64,000 bases of DNA, taken from the NCBI RefSeq assembly GCF_007830615.1, contig NZ_VLLI01000012.1:1-64000 (forward strand), in the 5' to 3' direction. The notes under the pieces were generated by a model, which saw only the letters and a list, made by a program, of their open reading frames with translations, did not search any database and was not told the DNA's origin. Positions 31,407-40,250 of the stretch are shown in pieces. This DNA is from Mucilaginibacter frigoritolerans. Its GTDB lineage: Bacteria > Bacteroidota > Bacteroidia > Sphingobacteriales > Sphingobacteriaceae. How positions within the stretch are numbered: position 1 is the stretch's first letter; each line of letters begins with the position of its first letter. The position numbers were made by a program, and so were the translations under genes.

Positions 31407-31438
31407 AAAGCCGCACTGATAAATTCAGTACGGCTTTT
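31407..31438 (-). terminator. Terminator after the porin gene
   Basis: AAAAGCCG/CGGCTTTT with an inner ACTG/CAGT pair. It follows the porin gene on the minus strand and precedes the next gene by about 12 bases. Confidence 0.8.
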
Positions 31439-31458
31439 AAATAAATTGTTATAAAGAT

Positions 31459-32568
31459 TTAGAATGCATATACGGCTGCTAATACAAACTGCGAAGCCGA
31501 ACTTGTCGCTACATTGCTGCTATTGGTAAATACATCGCTTTTTGAGGTATTATCAAACCTGAATTCAGGGATAATAGTTAAAGGACCTGCTTTAATGTTA
31601 GCAGTAAAAGTAATACCAGTGACATCATCGCCTGGAAGCGGACCTGCAACTAAACCGGCACCACCTGTACTAACCGGAGCACCATAAGTGCCTGTCTTAT
31701 CTTTAAAGTACTCACCTCTCAAACCTAAAGTTACTACTTTAGATACTGCCAACTGAGGATACAGTGCAACACCTGCAAAACCACCTGTAAACCCGTTTGA
31801 TGCAGAAAAATCAGCAGCATTTAAGCCCAATTTAAAGGCATCGGTTATTTGATAGCTAGTAGTTAGGTCAACTTCTGTTCCATTTGATGGGCCGGTTACC
31901 AGGTTGATATAAGCAGTCCAGTTTTTAACAGGAGTTACAGTTAATTGAGCACCAAAAGTATTCACCCTGTCGGCTGATTTATAAGTATTCCAGTAATCAT
32001 TAAAAACACCTGCCATTAAACTAACTTTATCAGAAAAAGCATACGTAGCTTTAAAACCCGCATTCTGGAAAGGTCCATTGGTAAACAGGTATGAAGTTGA
32101 ATAATTAAAGTTAGCTGCAGGTGATATTACCTCATAACCTACAAAGGTTGACATATAGCCCATTGTTAAACTAAACTTCGATGTAACGTTATAATTTACA
32201 TATAAGTTTTGAATGTGATAACCTGCATTTGGAATAGACTGATCACTTCTTGGGCCAAATGATAATTCGCCAACAAATGATGCGTTACCTACCGTCTTTT
32301 TTAAACCCAGGTCAATCATACCTATTGATATGGAATTTTGGTCACTCGCAAAACTTGTCGGAATATTGGGATGACCAGAAAAATCATATTTATAATAAGT
32401 ATCAACTGAACCTGAAAATACCAGGGGTGCATCAGGTGCCGGAGCTGGTGCTGCGGGAGCTGCTGCCGCTGTTTTGCCAGTGTCGGCTGGCATAATAACA
32501 GCCGCCTGGGCTTTGTAGGTCAAAAATGTTGCAGCAGATAAACTTAAAAGTAAAAGTCCTTTTTTCAT
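31459..32568 (-). CDS. Outer-membrane beta-barrel porin (OmpL-like-beta-barrel-2 type)
   Basis: A 369-residue protein with a signal peptide (about 1-22), an Ala/Pro-rich linker (about 30-47) and then a barrel of the BBP2 type (FSGSVDTYYKYDFSG, GMIDLGLKKTVGNASFVGEL, ... C-terminal FVLAAVYAF ending in Phe). Barrels of this type probably act as general or solute-specific pores. The gene lies directly after amt on the same strand and may be read with it, past a long inverted repeat at 32719-32780. An outer-membrane entry route for ammonium or another nitrogen source is an attractive reading, but unproven. Confidence 0.82.
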   Translation of the reverse strand: MKKGLLLLSLSAATFLTYKAQAAVIMPADTGKTAAAAPAAPAPAPDAPLVFSGSVDTYYKYDFSGHPNIPTSFASDQNSISIGMIDLGLKKTVGNASFVGELSFGPRSDQSIPNAGYHIQNLYVNYNVTSKFSLTMGYMSTFVGYEVISPAANFNYSTSYLFTNGPFQNAGFKATYAFSDKVSLMAGVFNDYWNTYKSADRVNTFGAQLTVTPVKNWTAYINLVTGPSNGTEVDLTTSYQITDAFKLGLNAADFSASNGFTGGFAGVALYPQLAVSKVVTLGLRGEYFKDKTGTYGAPVSTGGAGLVAGPLPGDDVTGITFTANIKAGPLTIIPEFRFDNTSKSDVFTNSSNVATSSASQFVLAAVYAF

Positions 32569-32718
32569 GATTGTTTGATAAGGAAAAATTAATAGTTTGG
32601 TTGATTGATTTGAATTGAATTGGTAAAAGTTATGGCATAAAGTATCCCTGTCCGAATTAAGTGTCGGTTTAATTCAGCAGTTTGGTTTTTAATAATTTAC
32701 ACTAGTAAAATAAAGAAG

Positions 32719-32780
32719 CCCCTGTGTAATTGGCTTTTGTGGATGTGGAAAATTGAATAATTTAACCAATCACACAGGGG
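32719..32780 (-). terminator. Long inverted repeat after amt (terminator or processing element)
   Basis: CCCCTGTGTAATTGG (32719-32733) pairs with CCAATCACACAGGGG (32766-32780), 14 of 15 bases, around a 32-base loop. Read on the minus strand it begins 18 bases after the amt stop and is followed by a U-rich tail. It may uncouple amt and porin expression. Confidence 0.6.
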
Positions 32781-32797
32781 AATATAAGTTATCGCAT

Positions 32798-34387
32798 TTA
32801 CGCTGTAACTTTAGGGCCTTTTTCAAACAGGCCGCTTAAACTAACATCATCGTCCTGAATAGGGTAAGCATCGGTACCATGGTCAAACATGTCCAAACCA
32901 CCAGTTCCGGTTTCACCTTTCTCTTCAACACGCAGTTTCCAAGGATGTGGTAAAAACATTATCAGTTTCATCATAACCCAGGTTACAACAAATACAGCTA
33001 TAGCAATAGTAAATGTACCTATGGCTTGTGCTTTTAACACACTGGCATCACCACCATAAAATAATCCTTTTACTAGGTTGGGCGCAGTATTATCTGCACC
33101 ATATGGGCCTGTAATACCATACTCACCGGTAGCAAACAGACCTAATGATAATGTTCCCCAAATGCCAGCAAAACCATGTACCGGTACTGCACCAATCGGA
33201 TCATCAATACGTAAGTACTCAAGTAATTTAACACCACCAAATACTACGAAACCGGCAACACCACCTAATATAGTAGCGCCAAGCGGACTAACCCAGTAAC
33301 ACGGACAGGTAATAGCTACCAGGCCTGCAAGGAAACCGTTAACGGTAAATCCTAAATCAAATTTACCTTTAGTTTCGCCCCACCAAAGTGCAGCAAACAT
33401 AGCCATCATACCACCACCGCAAGCAGCAAGGGTTGTATTAGTGGCAACACGGCCAATACCTTGTATATCCATCGCAGAAAGTGTACTGCCCGGATTGAAA
33501 CCGTACCAACCGAACCATAATATAAAGCCACCTACAGCAGCCATTGGTAAATTATGCCCCGGAGGCATTCCACCGCCATCACGTGCAAATATACGCCCGA
33601 TACGTGGCCCTAAAACAATTGCACCTGCCAATGAGGCCATACCTCCTATAGTGTGAACTACAGTTGAACCTGCAAAGTCACGGAAACCTTGTCCTAAGCT
33701 TGTAAAGAAATGTCCGGCAGTACCCATTGTAGCTAAAAAGCCATCAGGTCCCCAGGCCCAGTGACCTATAATTGGGTAAATGAACCCTGTAATACCAATA
33801 CTGTAAAGAATATCTCCACGGAAACCTGTACGGCCAATCATTGCACCTGAAACTACAGTTGAGCAGGTATCAGCAAAAGCATACTGGAATATCCAATGTG
33901 CAATTACAGGAACACCAGTACCCGGATATAAATCTGGTGTACCTTGCAGGAAGAACCAATGTAAACCGATAAATCCGTTACCGCTGCTAAACATAAATGC
34001 GTAACCTATTGCATAAAATAAAATACCGCAAAGACAAGTATCAAAAATACACTCCATCAATACGTTTACGGTTTCGCGTTTACGGGCAAAACCGGCTTCA
34101 AGCATTACGAAACCAGCCTGCATTGCAAACACTAAAAACGCGGCAACCAATGTCCAAACTGTATCGATTGAATTCATCATTGATGTTTCAATATCAGTTG
34201 GCTTTGGTGGAGTGGCCGCAGCATGGGCTGATGTACCGATCAGGCCTGGCAAAATCATCATTGCTAAAACAACCAGCCCAAGGCCAATCATTTTCCCCCC
34301 AAAAATGGTCGCTCCAAACGCCCATTTCTCACGTGTCAGTTGTCGGACTGAACTGAGCGATTTGAACTTTGTTAAATTTACTTTCAT
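32798..34387 (-). CDS. amt: Ammonium transporter (Amt family) with N-terminal extension
   Basis: A 529-residue protein with 11 core Amt spans. The pore histidine pair is seen in FAGSTVVHTIGGMASLAGA and VPVHGFAGIWGTL, and MQAGFVMLEAGFARKRETVN is the usual first-span signature. An extra hydrophobic stretch (about 30-50, ending TSAHAA) before the core looks like a signal peptide, as in other Amt proteins with periplasmic N-termini. It is divergent from glutamine synthetase III, fitting ammonium uptake and assimilation control. No GlnK gene is beside it. Confidence 0.95.
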   Translation of the reverse strand: MKVNLTKFKSLSSVRQLTREKWAFGATIFGGKMIGLGLVVLAMMILPGLIGTSAHAAATPPKPTDIETSMMNSIDTVWTLVAAFLVFAMQAGFVMLEAGFARKRETVNVLMECIFDTCLCGILFYAIGYAFMFSSGNGFIGLHWFFLQGTPDLYPGTGVPVIAHWIFQYAFADTCSTVVSGAMIGRTGFRGDILYSIGITGFIYPIIGHWAWGPDGFLATMGTAGHFFTSLGQGFRDFAGSTVVHTIGGMASLAGAIVLGPRIGRIFARDGGGMPPGHNLPMAAVGGFILWFGWYGFNPGSTLSAMDIQGIGRVATNTTLAACGGGMMAMFAALWWGETKGKFDLGFTVNGFLAGLVAITCPCYWVSPLGATILGGVAGFVVFGGVKLLEYLRIDDPIGAVPVHGFAGIWGTLSLGLFATGEYGITGPYGADNTAPNLVKGLFYGGDASVLKAQAIGTFTIAIAVFVVTWVMMKLIMFLPHPWKLRVEEKGETGTGGLDMFDHGTDAYPIQDDDVSLSGLFEKGPKVTA

Positions 34388-34910
34388 TGTTTGTTTAGTT
34401 TAATTTAGTTTGATTGATATGATATTAAAAGTGAATAAGCACTTCAGGTTATATTTACTCAAGAATAGCTATCGCAATTCTATTTTTTTATTAAAAATTC
34501 AATAATTATATCCTTTTTGTAAATATTTCCATGAAAATATGGATGAATTTTAACAATAACAAATCTAATCACAATAAATTAACATAAAAATTACAACTTT
34601 TACGAAAATTATAAATTTAAGGTAAAAAACATTAGTTTTTTTAAATATTTAGCAACAAAAAAAAATTAAGGTCAATATTTCTATCTTTTTTATCAAAACA
34701 ATAATAGATTTAGATTACAATTTACATTTAACGCTACATTTTAATCCTTTTTTGGGTATTTTAAGACATAAAAATACAAAAACAAAGCATTTTTAGTTAA
34801 AAAAACATCAAATAATGACGAAAAATCATTCTTTTATCAAAATTTTATAAAGTTTTATAACTTATTTATTTATTTAAAATTCATGCATATAATAAAGGAT
34901 AGTTATATTT
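34388..34910. other. AT-rich divergent promoter region between amt and glnN
   Basis: 523 bases with long A and T tracts, presumably holding the control sites of both nitrogen genes. A -7 element TATTTTTG (34906-34913) fits glnN, with a leader of about 24 bases. No dyad convincing enough to name, riboswitch, tRNA or open frame was found. Confidence 0.5.
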
Positions 34911-34913
34911 TTG
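34906..34913 (+). promoter_or_regulatory. Candidate -7 element of glnN
   Basis: TATTTTTG matches TAnnTTTG, 30 bases before the ATG at 34944; a -33 TTTG is missing, so the promoter may rely on an activator. Confidence 0.35.
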
Positions 34914-34943
34914 ATGTTAATCCTTTATTTAAATTACCGTTCT

Positions 34944-37118
34944 ATGGCTAATATCAGATTTCAGGCATTGCAGGATGTACTTACACGTACTATCCCTGAT
35001 GTTAAAATACCTTCACCAAAAATTTCGGATTTCTTTGGTGCTAATGTTTTTGATAAAAAGAAGATGAAAGAATACCTTTCTTCAGAAGCTTATCAAGGCA
35101 TTGTAAATTCTATAGAAAAGGGTGAACCTATTCCTCGTGATTTAGCCGAACAAGTGGCATCGGCAATGAGATCATGGGCTATGAGTAAGGGAGCTACACA
35201 TTATACACACTGGTTTCAACCACTAACAGGCTCAACTGCCGAAAAGCATGATGCTTTTTTTGAACCAACACCTGATGGTGGTGCAATTGAAAGGTTTTCT
35301 GGGGATGCTTTGGCACAACAAGAGCCAGACGCTTCCAGTTTTCCTAGCGGAGGTATCCGTAATACCTTTGAAGCACGTGGCTATACTGCATGGGATCCTT
35401 CCTCTCCTGCCTTTATTATGGCACGTACTTTATGTATCCCTACTGTATTTGTTTCTTATACCGGCGAAGCACTTGACTATAAAGTACCTTTATTAAAAGC
35501 ACTAAACGCTTTAGATAAAGCTGCGGTTGATGTTTGTCACTACTTTGATAAGAGCATTGAAAAGGTTAATGCTTCATTAGGGATTGAGCAGGAGTATTTT
35601 TTAGTAGACATAGCCTTATTTAATGCAAGACCCGATCTTTATTTAACCGGCCGTACGCTATTTGGCCACATGTCTGCAAAGAACCAGCAATTGGAAGATC
35701 ATTATTTTGGGTCGATACCAGAACGTGTTTATGCCTTTATGCAGGATATGGAAACAGAGGCCTTATTATTAGGTATTCCATTAAAAACCCGTCATAATGA
35801 AGTTGCCCCTTCTCAATTTGAATGTGCTCCTATTTACGAGGAAATCAACCTGGCAATTGATCACAATCAGTTATTGATGGATTTGATGGATAGGGTTGCT
35901 AAACGGCATAATTTCAAGGTATTATTACACGAAAAGCCTTATGCAGGTATAAACGGCTCCGGAAAGCATAATAACTGGTCAATGATTACCAATACGGGTA
36001 AAAACCTGTTATCGCCGGGAAAAACACCAAAAAACAACCTGATGTTCCTTGCCTTTTTTGTAAATACAATAAAAGCTGTTTATGAACATGCTGACTTACT
36101 AAGAGCCTCAATAGCCTCCGTAAACAATGATCACAGGCTTGGAGCCAATGAGGCTCCTCCTGCAATTATCTCCATATTTTTAGGAACTCAGTTAACAGAT
36201 TTGTTAGATGAGATTGAAACATCACGCATCAGCAAAAAAATAAAGGACGACGCCTTACTATGGCAAGGGATTCCTAAAATCCCGCAAATATTAAAGGATA
36301 ATACCGATCGTAACCGCACCTCGCCATTTGCGTTTACAGGAAATAAATTTGAGTTACGGGCTGTAGGCTCATCCGCCAATTCAGCAAGCCCGATGACTAT
36401 TCTGAACACTATTGTAGCCGATCAGCTCAAGAAATTCAAATATGATGTAGATAAACTGATTAAAAAGGGTGAAAAGAAAGATGTTGCTTTATTAATTGTT
36501 TTAAAAAAATACATAAAAGAATCAAAAAGCATTCGTTTTGAAGGAAATGGCTATAGTGAAGAGTGGGAAAGAGAGGCTGCTTTAAGGGGGTTACCAAATA
36601 TTAAAACTACACCAAAAGCACTTGATGCTTTTATTTCAGATAAAACAGATTTACTATTTGAAGAAACCGGGGTATTTACCCGTCGCGAGGCACACGCCCG
36701 CCATGAAATTTTGCTTGATGCCTTTTATAAGAAGCTTCAAATAGAGGCCCGTGTAATTGGAGAATTAGGTATGAATGTTATTATTCCTGCCGCAATTGCC
36801 TATCAAAGCAAATTGGTTGAAAATGCAATCGGATTAAAGGATCTGGGGTTAAGTAAAGACACCTATAAAGTTCAACTGGATATCATTACCAAAATATCAG
36901 ATCATATAAATATTGTTAAAGCTGATATTGAAGAAATGGTAGATGCACGCAAAAAAGCAAATACTATTGAAAATATGCGCGATAAGGCAATAGAATACGA
37001 TGAGAAGGTAAAACCATTTTTCCAATCCATCCGCTATCATGTTGATAAGCTGGAACAATTGGTAGATGATTCACTATGGCCATTGCCAAAATTCAGGGAA
37101 TTACTATTTATCAAATAA
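34944..37118 (+). CDS. glnN: Glutamine synthetase type III
   Basis: A 724-residue enzyme making glutamine from glutamate, ammonia and ATP. Length and landmarks (FEARGYTAWDPSSPAF, ASLGIEQEYFLVD, RHNEVAPSQFE, NGSGKHNNWS) are those of the large type III found in Bacteroidetes and cyanobacteria, not the 450-residue type I. The ATG at 34944 begins the familiar MANIRFQAL; an in-frame TTG at 34911 overlaps the candidate promoter and is less likely. It lies opposite amt; GltBD at the window end would complete the GS-GOGAT cycle. Confidence 0.95.
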   Translation: MANIRFQALQDVLTRTIPDVKIPSPKISDFFGANVFDKKKMKEYLSSEAYQGIVNSIEKGEPIPRDLAEQVASAMRSWAMSKGATHYTHWFQPLTGSTAEKHDAFFEPTPDGGAIERFSGDALAQQEPDASSFPSGGIRNTFEARGYTAWDPSSPAFIMARTLCIPTVFVSYTGEALDYKVPLLKALNALDKAAVDVCHYFDKSIEKVNASLGIEQEYFLVDIALFNARPDLYLTGRTLFGHMSAKNQQLEDHYFGSIPERVYAFMQDMETEALLLGIPLKTRHNEVAPSQFECAPIYEEINLAIDHNQLLMDLMDRVAKRHNFKVLLHEKPYAGINGSGKHNNWSMITNTGKNLLSPGKTPKNNLMFLAFFVNTIKAVYEHADLLRASIASVNNDHRLGANEAPPAIISIFLGTQLTDLLDEIETSRISKKIKDDALLWQGIPKIPQILKDNTDRNRTSPFAFTGNKFELRAVGSSANSASPMTILNTIVADQLKKFKYDVDKLIKKGEKKDVALLIVLKKYIKESKSIRFEGNGYSEEWEREAALRGLPNIKTTPKALDAFISDKTDLLFEETGVFTRREAHARHEILLDAFYKKLQIEARVIGELGMNVIIPAAIAYQSKLVENAIGLKDLGLSKDTYKVQLDIITKISDHINIVKADIEEMVDARKKANTIENMRDKAIEYDEKVKPFFQSIRYHVDKLEQLVDDSLWPLPKFRELLFIK

Positions 37119-37152
37119 CAAAAAACCCTTCTCTAACCGGGAAGGATTTTTT
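37119..37152. terminator. Bidirectional terminator
   Basis: CCTTC/GAAGG (37127-37131 and 37141-37145) flanked by A5 and T6 forms a hairpin between convergent glnN and the ClC gene. Confidence 0.7.
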
Positions 37153-37155
37153 GCT

Positions 37156-38937
37156 TTAAGCGTGTGAAAACAAATCGGCCTCACGATGCTGTCTGATAAA
37201 CTCCTCCCTATATTTAGTTAATAGCGTTGATTTAGAAACAAAACCTATAAATACACCATCTTTTATCACCGGCAATTGCCAAACATCTGTTTTATCAAAC
37301 AAATCCATCACACTATTTACTGATGCATCATAATTGACGATGGCAGGTGGTATAACCATTATTTCCGCTACCGTGTCATCATCATTAATTTTCTCAAAAA
37401 TATGTTTCCGTACCTGGTCAAGCCATATTACCCCTTCCAGGTTTTTCTGCTCATCCAAAACAGCAAAAATATTTGCATTGGTTGATGACAATATTTTATA
37501 AAAATCAGAAATCTTAGTTTCAGAGCTAATTGCTGTGAACTGCTTATTCACAACGCTTGCCAGGGTTATGGCATTTAACATGTCATAATCCTGGTCGGGA
37601 TGTATATTTTTTTCATGAATCAAATCATGCCAGTACATATTATGCGGATTATATAATCTTGCTATAATGTATGATATTGATGCCACAATCATCAATGGAA
37701 TAAACAAAACATATCCTCCTGTAATTTCAGCTATCAGGAATATGGAAGTTAAAGGCGCATGTAAAACACCGCTTAATGCTCCTGCCATTCCAACTGCAAT
37801 AAAGTTACTGGTATTTAAATGTACAAGCCCCGTTTGGTTTACAGCAAAAGCAACAAACAAACCCAAAAAAGCACCCGTAAACATTGTTGGCGCAAAAGTA
37901 CCGCCATTCCCACCTGATCCAATGGTAATACCAGCGGCAATAATTTTCATAAACACTAAACAGGCTATAAAAATAATCATCACTATAGGCTGGGTTAGCC
38001 ACGAGCTGAAAAATGATTCTTCTTTAAGCGAATTTATATTACCGTTTAATATTTCCTGAAGGTAATGGTATCCTTCCCCAAACAAAGCAGGAAATATCAT
38101 TATAATCAGGCCTAAAAATAAACCGCCTGCCAATGCTCTTACATAACGGTTTTGCTTTTTTAATATCCCTTTTTCAAGTGCGCCGCCAACCTTTGAAATA
38201 TACACAGAAATATAACCGCTAAATAAACCGAGTAATATATAAAAAGGCAATGCCTTAAACGCCCAACCTTCTGTAACCAGATGAAACAATTGTCCGGAAT
38301 ATAAAAGTTTAGATACCACAACTCCTGTAGCCGATGCAATTAATAACGGGATAAAAGTTGGGATGGTTATTTCTCCAATAAGAATTTCTAAAGAAAACAA
38401 CACCCCGGCAATAGGACTATTAAATACAGCGGCAATACCTGCGGATGCACCTGCTGCCAATAAAACCGTTTTTTCGTAAGGACTTAAATTGAAAAACTTA
38501 CCGGTATTTGAACCTATGGCAGCCCCGGTAGCTACAATAGGAGCTTCCAAACCTGATGAACCACCAAATCCTACTGTTAATGAACTGGTAATTAAATGCG
38601 AATAGATGTTATTATACCTGATATTTGACCTGTTTCTTTTTATATTGACCAAGATGTTTCCTATTCCTTTTTGAATTTTATCGCGGTTAAGCAAATGCTG
38701 ATACGCAACCGTTAAAAAAATACCTAAAGCTGGCAGAAAAACATATATAATATGATAAGGAAGATGTGAGGATATATTTCTGCTGACTTCTTCCATCGTT
38801 CGCACTAAAAATTTGAGGGCAACGGCAGCTAAACCACCAAAAAAACCAACAAATACACTGCAATAAATTAAAAAATTACGCTGACTGTTTTGTCTCAAAC
38901 GCCACTTCTTAATTTTATAGGAAAGTTTCTTTAACAT
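37156..38937 (-). CDS. ClC-family chloride channel/transporter with CBS domains
   Basis: A 593-residue membrane protein with a ClC core (about 20-440). Selectivity motifs are visible: GFGGSSGLEAP (Glu at the gating position) and GSGGNGGTFAP. Two C-terminal CBS domains (about 460-585) would sense nucleotides. It probably exchanges anions with protons, but ion choice cannot be read safely. It starts 61 bases from the divergent purM. Confidence 0.92.
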   Translation of the reverse strand: MLKKLSYKIKKWRLRQNSQRNFLIYCSVFVGFFGGLAAVALKFLVRTMEEVSRNISSHLPYHIIYVFLPALGIFLTVAYQHLLNRDKIQKGIGNILVNIKRNRSNIRYNNIYSHLITSSLTVGFGGSSGLEAPIVATGAAIGSNTGKFFNLSPYEKTVLLAAGASAGIAAVFNSPIAGVLFSLEILIGEITIPTFIPLLIASATGVVVSKLLYSGQLFHLVTEGWAFKALPFYILLGLFSGYISVYISKVGGALEKGILKKQNRYVRALAGGLFLGLIIMIFPALFGEGYHYLQEILNGNINSLKEESFFSSWLTQPIVMIIFIACLVFMKIIAAGITIGSGGNGGTFAPTMFTGAFLGLFVAFAVNQTGLVHLNTSNFIAVGMAGALSGVLHAPLTSIFLIAEITGGYVLFIPLMIVASISYIIARLYNPHNMYWHDLIHEKNIHPDQDYDMLNAITLASVVNKQFTAISSETKISDFYKILSSTNANIFAVLDEQKNLEGVIWLDQVRKHIFEKINDDDTVAEIMVIPPAIVNYDASVNSVMDLFDKTDVWQLPVIKDGVFIGFVSKSTLLTKYREEFIRQHREADLFSHA

Positions 38938-38998
38938 GGATTTACAGGGAGAATTTACAAATTAACGACTTTTTTGCCGCAAGACTGTATATTTGTTC

Positions 38999-40180
38999 AT
39001 GATTTCATCGCAAAGATATGATCAACGGGGCGTATCGGCCTCGAAGGATGATGTACACAACGCTATTAAAAATATTGATAAAGGAATTTTCCCAAAAGCC
39101 TTTTGTAAAATAGTACCAGATATTTTAACCAACGATGCAGATTATTGCAATATTATGCATGCTGATGGTGCTGGCACAAAATCGTCATTGGCTTATACTT
39201 ATTGGAAAGAAACCGGTGACATTTCGGTTTGGAGAGGAATAGCACAGGATGCTATTATCATGAACCTTGATGACCTGCTTTGCGTTGGTGCAACTAACAA
39301 TATCCTTTTGTCATCTACCATCGGCAGAAATAAAAATCTGATACCGGGTGAAGTTATTGCTGCCATTATTAACGGCACGGAAGAAATACTGGCCGAATTG
39401 AGAGACAACGGCATAGGCATTTTCTCAACCGGCGGCGAAACTGCTGATGTTGGCGATTTGGTTAGAACCATTATTGTAGATTCTACCGTTACCTGCCGCA
39501 TGAAACGCAACGAAGTCATATCAAACCACACCATACAAACGGGTGATGTAATTGTGGGTCTTGCTTCCTACGGCAAAGCAAATTACGAAAAGGAATATAA
39601 TGGAGGCATGGGCTCTAACGGGTTAACCTCTGCAAGGCACGATGTTTTTAACAAATCAATAGCTGAAAAATATCCTGAAAGTTATGATCAGGCCATTCCT
39701 TATGAGCTTATATTTTCGGGCAGCAAAAAGTTAACCGATCTTATCGATATTGGTAACAATGAAAGTGTAACTGCCGGTAAACTGGTATTGTCCCCTACCC
39801 GAACTTATGCACCTATTATTAAAACAATTTTAGACGGCTACAGGCATCAAATACACGGTATGGTGCATTGCAGTGGTGGCGCACAAACTAAGGTGCTTCA
39901 CTTTGTTGATGATGTACATATTATTAAAAACAACTTATTTCCGGTTCCGCCATTGTTTAAGCTAATACACGAAGAATCAAAAACAAGCTGGCAGGAAATG
40001 TACAAAGTATTTAATATGGGTCATCGCATGGAACTATATGTTCCCCAGCAAATTGCGAGTGAGCTGATTAGTATTTCGCAAAGCTTTGGTGTTGAGGCTC
40101 AGATTATTGGCCACGTAGAAAAGGCCAACAAAAAGCAAGTAACCATTCAATCTGAGTTTGGGGAATTTGTATATAATTAA
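38999..40180 (+). CDS. purM: Phosphoribosylformylglycinamidine cyclo-ligase PurM (AIR synthase)
   Basis: A 393-residue AIR synthase, using ATP to close FGAM to AIR in purine synthesis. Signatures: YDQRGVSASKDDV, HADGAGTKSSLAYTYW, STGGETADVGDLVRT and MVHCSGGAQTK. Bacteroidetes PurM proteins are longer than the E. coli enzyme, and this one agrees. ATG 38999 is preferred to a TTG two codons upstream. Together with purL about 9 kb away it shows that the de novo purine route is encoded, although the genes are not in one operon. Confidence 0.92.
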   Translation: MISSQRYDQRGVSASKDDVHNAIKNIDKGIFPKAFCKIVPDILTNDADYCNIMHADGAGTKSSLAYTYWKETGDISVWRGIAQDAIIMNLDDLLCVGATNNILLSSTIGRNKNLIPGEVIAAIINGTEEILAELRDNGIGIFSTGGETADVGDLVRTIIVDSTVTCRMKRNEVISNHTIQTGDVIVGLASYGKANYEKEYNGGMGSNGLTSARHDVFNKSIAEKYPESYDQAIPYELIFSGSKKLTDLIDIGNNESVTAGKLVLSPTRTYAPIIKTILDGYRHQIHGMVHCSGGAQTKVLHFVDDVHIIKNNLFPVPPLFKLIHEESKTSWQEMYKVFNMGHRMELYVPQQIASELISISQSFGVEAQIIGHVEKANKKQVTIQSEFGEFVYN

Positions 40181-40200
40181 TTCTCATTGCAATCAAAATA

Positions 40201-40232
40201 AAAAACCCGACCATTTCTGATCGGGTTTTTTT
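40201..40232. terminator. Strong bidirectional terminator
   Basis: ACCCGA (40205-40210) pairs with TCGGGT (40221-40226), flanked by A and T runs, between convergent purM and the Oar-like receptor. Confidence 0.85.
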
Positions 40233-40250
40233 GGGTCTAATAACTATTTA

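Noticed and set aside
34388..34910. A possible riboswitch or small RNA between amt and glnN
   Set aside because: The region is AT-rich without a stable, extended hairpin or known motif.
38970..38995. TATATTTG before purM as a -7 promoter element
   Set aside because: Transcription would begin at or after the ATG, and the upstream TTG is only 11 bases away, so the match is probably chance.
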